Position numbers and translations under genes: made by a program. Under the pieces are notes generated by a model. That model was not told where the DNA came from. It did no database searches and was given only the letters and a program-made list of their open reading frames with translations. Shown here piece by piece: positions 55,901 through 64,000 of a stretch of DNA of 64,000 nucleotides. Origin of the DNA: Corinectria fuckeliana (Eukaryota; Ascomycota; Sordariomycetes; Hypocreales; Nectriaceae); NCBI GenBank assembly GCA_019137255.1, contig WPDH01000121.1, forward strand, positions 248,001-312,000. The letters run 5' to 3'. Position 1 is the first letter of the stretch, and the number at the start of each line of letters is the position of its first letter.

Positions 55901-58634
55901 CGTAGTCCCTTTGTGACCTAATAAGAGAAAGGGCAAATAACCCCCAAAAGCTGGGTTTTCGCATGGCATCCGGCTTAAAACTCGATGCCCTGACCTCCAA
56001 CCGCCCTCTCAACCCATACTAGAACGCCGTCAACTCGTTGACTTGGAACCCTCTAGCAGGCTTACTGCTTTGACTTAAGTTCACAACGGCGACTAAAGCC
56101 CCCGGAGCTATAGCTAGCGTCCTAAGCTCGACCCTATTTGTCACCTCGGACCTGAGTTGTACTTAGAGTCGTAGTAGTCGTGACCGTGGTCATACTGAGA
56201 TTATAACTATAGCCTCTCGCGTTAATGCACCAGGGGACTTCAACCCTAGTCCCCCACGAGCCACGCCCCAGAATCATCCTGGCTACTCCAGATTGACGGA
56301 CTTGCTTCGACAATCTTTGCCTGCTTGCGTTATTGTCACCGTTTCCTTCCAAGGTTTGCTGCTCCGGGGTTCCGCGTCCGCTGCTCGTCGCGTGACCCTA
56401 GATATTGACCAGACTTAAACAATACTCGCTTCAAGGACGACACGCTCGAAGGGTCTTGATGCTTGCCCATCGCTGCCTCGACATGGAGCGATCTGCCACC
56501 CCTGCTTGGTATACGTACCGTCAATGTCGCAAGGACTCTCTTTTCTCCCGGTGAGCCAACACAAGCCACCATCAAACGGACTTTCGTGCTTATTCACCCT
56601 CAATCGTCAAACAGGCTCTAGGCTCGTCCTCCCCTGCGATGGTAAAGTACGGTGCGCTTGCCGAGCTGTTTCGGCCGCTAGCTTACGCCCGTTCCTTGGC
56701 GTCATCTCGCATCCGATGAATCGAGGAGACCTTTCGTTGGAGTAGCATGCTTGGCTCGACGCGAGAACCTCCTCCGAGGCTATTCCCCGGATGTTCTGTT
56801 CTTTGGCCGCGTTGATGGCATCGGAGTTGCCTATGAAGTACGTTACACTGGATATTCAGTGTTGCTGATGGGCCCTGAGCACAGCACGGCTTTGGGGTCC
56901 GCGATGCCGATATGTTGGTTCACGGTTGATCGAGAGTCGACAGAACGGGACGGAGTGACTCGAGCCTAAGCTCCTGGATAATTGAAGGTCATGGCCTCGG
57001 AGTCATATTGCCTCACCGTACCCCTCACCATGATGCTCCGGTGTACATGTCGTTAGGAAGACTCAAATAATATTCAAGGAAAGAATTGCCACGCTGTGCC
57101 CGGAATTATGCCTTGCGCAAGACCCCTCAGTCAAGTTCCCTTTTGTTTCGTGTCCCTCGGAGCCTACGAGGACCTTTCCGAAGCTGCTTGTTCTTTCCTT
57201 TACGATATGCGACAGAGTCCCCGTTGAGGAAGCTAGGATGCACCAAACAACGAGGCTTGAGTTAGCCTTCATCGAGACCAAGCTCGCGGAGTTTCGGATA
57301 GCCCTGTCCATTGCTTAACCCCTTTGTCTCAGCTCGGGTTGCATTGGTTCGTTGCTACTTCGAGGGCATTCAGGCTATACAACAGTGTATACTTCCCCCT
57401 ACTTGTTATAAGTCCAAAAGCTACCTTCAGAATGGTTTTTATGCTTGTTCTCTAGATGGCGGAAGCGAAGCGAAGCTCGCCTACCGCATTTCCGAAGAGC
57501 ACCGATTTATGCAGACCTCCATATCTTCCGGTCATCTGTTTCGGCGAATACAGAAGTACGAAGAGCAAGCCAAAATCTCGTGGATTTGTTGCGCACATTC
57601 ATCTTCCGGTGGATGAACAGTTGCAAGGGGAAACCGAGAATATATCTTCGTTCTTCTCATATGGCTTCATTGAATCCTATCACTTCTACTATACGTAAGT
57701 GGAGCATGCTTGTTCATATACCCACTCCTTGAAGGTTTCCTTTATAACTCTTCCGAGCGCCCAAGCTCGGCGGTTTGGGGTATACTGCGTGAGGTCGCTG
57801 TAAGGTAAGCCATCGCCTCCAAGGGAGCTTCCTCGTAGCCTGAAGACATCGTGGAGAGGCACCCAGAGACAAATACGGCGATGAATTTGTAGGTATTCCT
57901 TGGAAGGTGCGGTGTCAAGCTACTGAGCTAGTATAGTGCAAATGGATCCAGGAGATAGTTCTCTCCTCCAACATCATCTGGGCATCAGCCGAAGAGGCTT
58001 GGGTGCTGTTGCGCACATTCAGAATGGAGGCGCTGAGTAGTTATAGTGGAATTGTCCTCGGTGTCTTGCCTGTGTATTGAGAGAGGCGCCCATATTACAA
58101 GGGTGCAAGAAATACTTTTGGTTATCAGAAAGTGATTATGCTGCCATGTTAACTGCTACAGAGGGGTATCCCGAGAATGTGGTGATTTCTTGCCAGACCG
58201 AGCCTTCTCTCTGTTTGATTACCTAAGTGTTCTGCGTTGGCCTACCTAATAACCTAAAGTTTGTTGATGCCTGAGGGACGATTGAGGGTGCGCGTGGCAT
58301 CCCCAAGGTGGAAGTTGCCACCGTGACTGCGAGTCTTGGGACCTTCCAGAAAGGAACCAATTCTTTCGTCACTTCCTTCCGGCATTCTCAACAATATTTA
58401 TTGCGCAAGACCACGTGGACTGGCATCTCAACACGCTGGATGCTCTTCTGTTTTCTTTCCTTTGCCCATCGACTCCTACAACCTCACTCGTCTCGCACAG
58501 CACTCGTACTCGGTCAACCGGGCATGGAAACGACATAATTCATCACATTTAAGCCTCTCTTCTCTTCGAAACCCCTTGCATTATTACGCTTGACCTTGCC
58601 TTACCTTCCTGAGTTACTTTTCTTCACTTGCGGC
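52979..58634. other. 5.6 kb gene-free region between GPCR and small basic protein
   Basis: The GPCR and the next gene start outward, so this is a long divergent upstream region. No frame here matches a family I recognise. Near 57311-57732 all three plus frames are open, and the 14-mer GTTGCGCACATTCA occurs twice (57588 and 58009), which might mark an eroded duplicated element. A purine-rich stretch at about 53300-54000 next to the GPCR start is C/T-rich on the coding strand and is probably its leader. Confidence 0.45.
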
Positions 58635-59300
58635 ATGGCATACAGTTACGGCACGAGTGGCGTCAGCAACTACGGAGCATATAGAACAACGGGATACAGC
58701 TACTCAACCCTCTCAGGCTCCTTCGACTCTGACCGCTCTCTCGATAACCGGGGTGTGAGGAGCCAGAGTGTGTCCAATATGCCTCGACGTGATTCCGACG
58801 GCGAGCGAAGCGCATCCTTACAGCAGCACCGCACTAATATTGGAGGACCCTATGCAAGCTTGTCTTCTGGGTTGACAATGTCCCGAGGCAACGCTCCTTG
58901 CAACCACCAGTGTGAGAACGACCGGCGAGGAGAGCGGCCGGCACAGCAAGAAGCACGCAATTCCAGTGCAACCCCCAATACACCTTTGAACATACACCTC
59001 ACTCCTCCCACAGACAAGAAATCACCTCCTAGAGTCAGCGCCGAAAGAGCTGCGGCTGAGAGAAGATTGCTTCGACAAAGCCACGAAAGTGCTCGATCCG
59101 CTCGCAGAGTCAGTGCCGACAGGTTAGCGGCAGAGAAGAAACAATACCACCGAGAGAGCCACGAAAGCACTCGATCAATTCAGTCTAGGATGATGCCACG
59201 ACCTCAACCATCTCGGCCGACTGCCCCACCGAGGAGATCAGCTCCGGTTACGAAACGGCCTAAGCCAAAGTCCGGGCTCTGGGGTTGTTTTGGAGGATAG
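58635..59300 (+). CDS. small basic hypothetical protein with 25-aa internal repeat
   Basis: A single exon of 221 aa. I use the ATG at 58635, since the frame opens earlier only at a TTG. The N terminus is Tyr/Gly/Ser-rich (MAYSYGTSGVSNYGAYRTTG). The middle is Ser/Arg-rich and disordered. Two imperfect copies of a charged 25-residue unit begin RVSAERAAAERR and RVSADRLAAEKK and each ends in SHESAR or SHESTR. The C terminus is Pro/Arg/Lys-rich and ends GLWGCFGG. I do not recognise the family and propose no function. The short hydrophobic Cys-containing tail after a basic stretch may serve membrane or protein contact, which is only a guess. Confidence 0.65.
   Translation: MAYSYGTSGVSNYGAYRTTGYSYSTLSGSFDSDRSLDNRGVRSQSVSNMPRRDSDGERSASLQQHRTNIGGPYASLSSGLTMSRGNAPCNHQCENDRRGERPAQQEARNSSATPNTPLNIHLTPPTDKKSPPRVSAERAAAERRLLRQSHESARSARRVSADRLAAEKKQYHRESHESTRSIQSRMMPRPQPSRPTAPPRRSAPVTKRPKPKSGLWGCFGG
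59031..59181 (+). repeat. 75-bp in-frame direct duplication
   Basis: Two copies in register (starting 59031 and 59106) encode the repeated 25-aa unit of the small basic protein. The copies have diverged at many positions, so the duplication is old. Confidence 0.75.
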
Positions 59301-62143
59301 CCCTGGTTTCTGCTGTGGGACTGCTACTACGGTGATGGCTTATATGGGTTGGTGGTTTAACTGCTAGGAGAAGGCATTCGAAAAGGGAGGCATAGATGCG
59401 TAGCATTGCGCTAGGCTGGAGCTTGGGCGAAACTGTTGCACCTGATGGGCATAGCAAAGAACACGATTAGTATTAGACGTTAGTTCTTACAAATATCACT
59501 TATTTGTTTGAACCTTTGTGTCTTCCGGGGTCTTGCCCTCAATTACTCATTCTTGGACGTGATGTTGAGCCAAAATGCCATAAGTCAAAACAATATCCAG
59601 TACAGCGAAAACTCTCGTCACAGGCAAGTCTAGGGATCTTCCAACTGTCATCAACTCTCGCCACCTTCATTCCCCTCCTTCCCACTAACGCGGACAGCAT
59701 GCATCCTGGGCCTCTCAGCAGCCGGCGAGCGAAACCTATGATTTGCACACGCATCCTCGGGCCACTCAACAGGTCGACAGAGCGCGCCCTCCAAAGAAGC
59801 AAGCTGGGCACCGGGGAAGACAGTTCAAACGCGCACAAGGGGAGTCGGGCGATGAGCAAGATGCCAGCCCGTGGGTCGCCTGTGTCTCACTCCGGGCGCC
59901 ACTTCACAGAACATTGTAAGTAAGTAAGTACCCAGGTAAGACGAGTGTGACCAGGGGGGGATTTGAGGCTCTGCGGCACTGCGGCACTGGGAATCGGCCA
60001 TTTCACCGAAGTCTTTACAGGAAAGCCCTCCCCATCCTTCAAAGTGTCAGCACAGCCTGGGTTTCATTCCTTCTACTCCCGGCTCGCTGGGTAGGTAGGG
60101 ACAGCCGGGCGTTGCCGTCGATCCCCCCTCCCCCCAGTAAGTAGGGGGTTATGATTCGTACTGGATTGTACGAATAAGCGTGGGGGAGAGATGAGACGAG
60201 ACGGGGACAGTAGGCCCGAGGAGGGAATGGGGGATGGAAAAGCATCTGATCTCTGGTGTAACACTCGAGTCCAAGCTATTCTTGGTTGTGTTGCGGCTTG
60301 ATCGATGAGGTGACTTGCCGCCTGTCTGTGGCCCCAATGTGCGGAGGAGAAACGCTGCCTAGTAGTAGGTACGGAGTTACCTATCAACCGTGTGTCTCGT
60401 GGGTGAAATGACGTGAAGAAACCGGGAGCATCTCGTTTTCCACCTGCCCAGTGACGACACGTTTGCCCTTCCCCGGATGCTACTGGCATCTCCAACGACT
60501 CACTAGAGTCACCGCGGCTGTTGGTGTAACCACCGTGCTGGGGGACCTCGCTGGTGGCTAGACTATTCCAAGTGTATTTCTGGAGTGGCCACTGCAGGCC
60601 ACTCGCTAAGCTACTTACTGCTGCTGTGTCCCGTACCCAGTGCGTCTTGCTTGGCCCGAACTCCGTCCTTGATTCCCACCCATTCTCCCATGTTCAGATT
60701 GGATGTGCATGCCCCGCCTGATACAACCCGACTGGACTCCTCCACCACACTCCTCAGGCATCCAATCAACCCCCGCGTGCCCCTCCTTGGCCCCCCACCC
60801 CCCTCTTCCGTCGCATCGCCATTCTTTTGGAAAAGCAGCAGCTTTTTCTGCACCGTCGTTTTGGAATTCACAAAACACCATTCCGTCAGCCTGATCTCGG
60901 CCTTGTTTTCTCCTACATTCACGCCCGCCCCGAACCGTCGCCCTCACGCCGCTGCCAGCGTCGCATCTACCACCACCTGGAACCAGAACGCAGCAACGCT
61001 CAACCTACGCCCATGGGCAGACACCACACAGCTTCAACAAGGGAAAGAAAGGGCCACAATCACATCACACGTCCTCCGCGGGCCGTTTCGAACCAAACGC
61101 ATCCATGAGAGGCAAGCCAAGCCGCTAGCAGACGCAACCCGCACCCCGACCAACCGTTTGCCGTGAGCTGCTGCATGTCGTCGAAGTCGACTCTTGGCGC
61201 GTCCCACGATGGTCCGCGGGTACCGGTACTTCCAAACCACTTGCTCCTCTTTCCATGCTGTGGTGGGTCTGGACGAGGCTCGTCCCGGGTCCCGTCTCTC
61301 CGTGGCTGGCCGCTGCTCGGCCCATCCATGGTCCCCGGCGGGAGCTACTACATAATTACACTACAGTTAGCCCGCCCTTGCTAGTAGCTCCTTGTGTGGG
61401 GAAGCTCTTGGACCATGGATCTGATCGACAAGATCTGCACCAACTTCCTCGTTCCGTGGCACTTATTTCTTTCTTTATCCCCTCATGTTTCCCATGATAC
61501 CAAACATAGACAAAGGGCAAAGAGCAGCTCCACCGCCGGGCACACCAAGAACAGAAAATGCTCTATTCGAAACGCACACTATCAAGGTGGCATCAGCCGG
61601 TCCTGTGGTCCAAGGTATACTCCCGTCGAATCTTTCTCTCCCTTCTCTAGTATGTTTTGCGTTCGTCAAGCAACAGGAAAACTCCGAAGTGCTAAAACAC
61701 CAGTCGGCTCTCGAAATCAGAGACCGAAAGCACCTTATACTCACAGCAAAGCCGCCCACCCCCCTCGAGCTTTCAGATCAAAGCGAACTCAAGCAAGGGT
61801 ATCACAATTTCCCGCCAGACTCCCATGTACACGCCCGGCAACACCAAAAAAAAAAAAGGAAACCCAAATGTCCCCGGCAACTGAACGTATCGAGTCCCGG
61901 GTTCTGTTTTGCCAGGCTGTTTAACTGGCGAGGCCCAATTTGGTTCCGGATCCCGAGTACAACAAAAGAAATAGTTCCGAAATTATGCACCTTTTGGCGA
62001 GACGCAAATGAACAAAAATTGACCGCAAGCCAAAAAATGCTGTATCAGACGAGCTTCAGCAAGAGACACCAAAGGAGGAAGAAGAACGGGAAAAAAAGGT
62101 AAACCCCTTGGGAGAAGTGGATCAAACCATGGGCGAAAGCAGC
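59301..62143. other. convergent gene-free region
   Basis: Lies between the 3' ends of two genes. No supported gene in 2.8 kb; the longest frames (193, 205 and 176 codons at 60585-62102) overlap each other and show only biased composition. GTAAG repeats (59919-59933) and GGTAGGTAGGG near 60090 are the visible micro-repeats. Confidence 0.45.
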
Positions 62144-63961
62144 CTACGCAACTGCAGTCTGGGCTTCACTGCTATTGGTAAAATGGTGGCGTCGACCCCC
62201 ATATATGCCGATCCCATCGCTTGCTGCTCGTGAAAGCTGTGGCGTGCCAACTCGAGACGCATATTGGGAATCCGCGCTCGTGACGAGCTTAGACGAGTCT
62301 TCTGTCAAGACCGCCGTGTCGTCGCGCCACCAGTAGTGTAGCACGTCGCTCTGCCACCGCCAAAAGTCCCGGATCTTTAGCGACCGGCTGCTAATGAAGG
62401 TTGAATGCAGTAGTGCTGCGTTCATGGGCGACATGCGAAGCTGTTGCAGGAGCCATCGGTTCACAAAATCAGCTTTGCCGCCAGTTTCGTGGTCCATGAT
62501 GAGTCGGTCGATGGCATATTCCTTGGACGCGAGCTGCATCTGAACCCTTTTCTTAGGATCGTCATCGGAGAGTGTCGCTGCCGCCTTGAGCGCGCCAAGC
62601 GATGTCTGCAGGGACATGACATGCTCAGGCTGAGTGAGAAGCACCGGGAACTTGTCATGAGCCAAGTTTGGCTGTTGCTCGATGATCACATCCCTCTCTT
62701 CCAGGTCCATGTCCTCGTACTCTCGGTCCGGATATAACAGATACTCCACTCGTGAGGACATGTGTTTTTGCATGACACCCTGTTCTTCGCAAAGGTGTCT
62801 AAGGCGAGCGACGGCCGACGTAAGCTTGTCGACGTTGTTCGTCATTTTTCGTTCCTCATCCGGGAACTCGGCGAAGAACTCTTCTAGTTCTTCACTATCT
62901 ATGTTTCCGTCCGTTCGCTTCACCTCCAAATCATACTCATACTGCTCCTTGATGAACAGTAGATCTTCATGCTCTTCCTTGGCGTTCTCAAGATCGCCCA
63001 CCGTTGACATGAGTTCCGCGTAGAGAGGGTGGCGGTCCTCCGGAGGACCATCTGGAGCGATGCCCTTCAGGTCCAAAGGCATGTTCTTGAAATAGTCCGA
63101 CTGATCTTGTTCCGAATTGATGTCGGTCTGAGGCCGCCCTGGCTTCGCGCGACCGGCAGCTAGCAGGCTGAAGAAGCGCGTTTCTAGGTTGTTGAGTTCC
63201 GCCTCTTCTTCGTCCAACATGACCTCGAGCCCCTCGTAGTTGGCCTCTAGGAAGTGATAGTCTGTCCGTAGACTTTGCATATCGTTTAGTCTTCGGTCTA
63301 AAAGGTTGGGTGGCGTGTGTAGAGCGCCACGCTGGCTGATAAGTATCGGCCGGATGACACTCATGAAGGCATTGTCGGCGTCGTCCTTCCTTCGTCGTAG
63401 GTCTCTCAACTCCTTTCGCCGTCTCGCCATCTCAGTCTTCATGTCATTCAGTTTAGCTCTCTTGTCCTTGAGCTGGGTCCAGAGCATTTCTATCTCGCCC
63501 TCCGAGGATACGGTGGACTCGTCTCCTATGCTCAATGCTTCGTTCCCACCGGTAAAGGGCTTCTTCAATGGTGTGCTACCTTTTGTTTCCGCCGGCGGGT
63601 GCCTGCGGGGGCTCTGCGCCTTTTCATATTGGGCAACCCAGGCAGTGATCCGATTTGTGACAGAGGCCTTGCTGTCTGTTCCTGGTGAACCAAAAGCTGG
63701 AGCCGCCGGGAGAAGGGGAGGGAACTGCCGCGCGTTGCGGTATACGATCGGATCTTCTTCAGACGTAGAGCCAGAATCAGAAGGCTGAGTAGCCGAAGGA
63801 CGTGTTCTAGAATATGTAGAAGAGCCAGATGAACGGTCCACAGAGCGCTTCCGTGGCCTTCCTCTGAGTCGTCTGCGCCGAGAGGGATGCGATTTCCCAT
63901 TTGATATTGGGACGCTGGAAATTTTGGACAGCTTGGCCATGTTCAAAGGCGATGAAGGCAT
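62144..63961 (-). CDS. coiled-coil hypothetical protein with AT-hook-like motif, 5' end possibly outside window
   Basis: A single minus-strand frame of at least 605 aa from an ATG at 63961 to a stop at 62144. The frame stays open for 13 more codons to the window edge, so the true start or an upstream exon may lie outside. A basic stretch at about residues 28-40 (RRRRLRGRPRKRS) contains the GRP core of an AT-hook and could also be a nuclear localisation signal. Residues about 155-205 form a charged coiled coil (EIEMLWTQLKDKRAKL, then MARRRKELRDLRRRKDD). A second helical part includes YEGLEVMLDEEEAELNNLE. The C-terminal part has a striking conserved-looking block (SRSLKIRDFWRWQSDVLHYWWRDD, written here in pieces: SRSLKIRDFWRWQ and SDVLHYWWRDD). 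Family and function not recognised; a nuclear or chromatin role is inference. Confidence 0.75.
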   Translation of the reverse strand: MPSSPLNMAKLSKISSVPISNGKSHPSRRRRLRGRPRKRSVDRSSGSSTYSRTRPSATQPSDSGSTSEEDPIVYRNARQFPPLLPAAPAFGSPGTDSKASVTNRITAWVAQYEKAQSPRRHPPAETKGSTPLKKPFTGGNEALSIGDESTVSSEGEIEMLWTQLKDKRAKLNDMKTEMARRRKELRDLRRRKDDADNAFMSVIRPILISQRGALHTPPNLLDRRLNDMQSLRTDYHFLEANYEGLEVMLDEEEAELNNLETRFFSLLAAGRAKPGRPQTDINSEQDQSDYFKNMPLDLKGIAPDGPPEDRHPLYAELMSTVGDLENAKEEHEDLLFIKEQYEYDLEVKRTDGNIDSEELEEFFAEFPDEERKMTNNVDKLTSAVARLRHLCEEQGVMQKHMSSRVEYLLYPDREYEDMDLEERDVIIEQQPNLAHDKFPVLLTQPEHVMSLQTSLGALKAAATLSDDDPKKRVQMQLASKEYAIDRLIMDHETGGKADFVNRWLLQQLRMSPMNAALLHSTFISSRSLKIRDFWRWQSDVLHYWWRDDTAVLTEDSSKLVTSADSQYASRVGTPQLSRAASDGIGIYGGRRHHFTNSSEAQTAVA

Positions 63962-64000
63962 GGGACTCCATCTTTTGGGCTGTCCCGGAAGTTCGGCATA

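Noticed and set aside
60585..62102. Overlapping frames of 176-205 codons
   Set aside because: They overlap in different frames, are Pro/Thr/Ser- or Lys/Gln-biased, and show no domain or consistent splice structure.

Overview
The window is from the nuclear genome of a filamentous ascomycete, most likely a Sordariomycete. I infer this from compact genes with 47-80 nt GT-AG introns carrying CTAAC/CTGAC-type branch sites, GC-rich third codon positions, pyrimidine-rich leaders, and the gene repertoire: a Vps3-type CORVET subunit, a cAMP-receptor-like GPCR, an AzgA purine permease, a Frm2-type nitroreductase and a fungal P450. I cannot name the genus from sequence alone. Splice sites were read by eye, and each multi-exon model given was checked to keep frame from ATG to stop.

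Left part (1-16.2 kb): the VPS3-like gene runs off the left edge on the minus strand and shares a 0.5 kb divergent promoter with a COY1/CASP Golgi golgin. Then come a secreted DUF3455 protein, an F-box protein with a very long CT-rich leader, and a head-to-head pair of ribosome-biogenesis genes, ribosomal protein L17 (uL22, minus) and fibrillarin/Nop1 (plus).

Middle part (16.9-41.6 kb): an orphan cytochrome P450 (minus), about 3 kb without genes, a caspase-like (peptidase C14 fold) protein with a C-terminal C2 domain, and a 4.7 kb gene-free stretch leading into an FAD/NADPH reductase that has no flavodoxin domain. A Frm2-like nitroreductase follows. Next are mitochondrial phosphatidylserine decarboxylase (minus), a membrane ubiquitin-like protein of HERP/Usa1 type, and the proteasome-associated deubiquitinase UCH37.

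Right part (42.1-64 kb): a ten-exon AzgA-like purine permease (minus), a methyltransferase-like protein with a disordered N terminus, and a cAMP-receptor-like GPCR (minus) with about 5.6 kb of non-coding DNA upstream. A small basic repeat-containing hypothetical protein and a long coiled-coil/AT-hook-like hypothetical protein (minus, 5' end possibly outside the window) complete it.

There is no biosynthetic gene cluster, no intact transposon, no CRISPR array (none is expected), and I found no tRNA or rRNA gene. Genes are mainly housekeeping (endosome and Golgi traffic, ribosome, phospholipid synthesis, ubiquitin system) with signalling and accessory genes between. The least explained items are the caspase-C2 protein, the FMN-less diflavin-type reductase, the degenerate methyltransferase and the large gene-free upstream regions.
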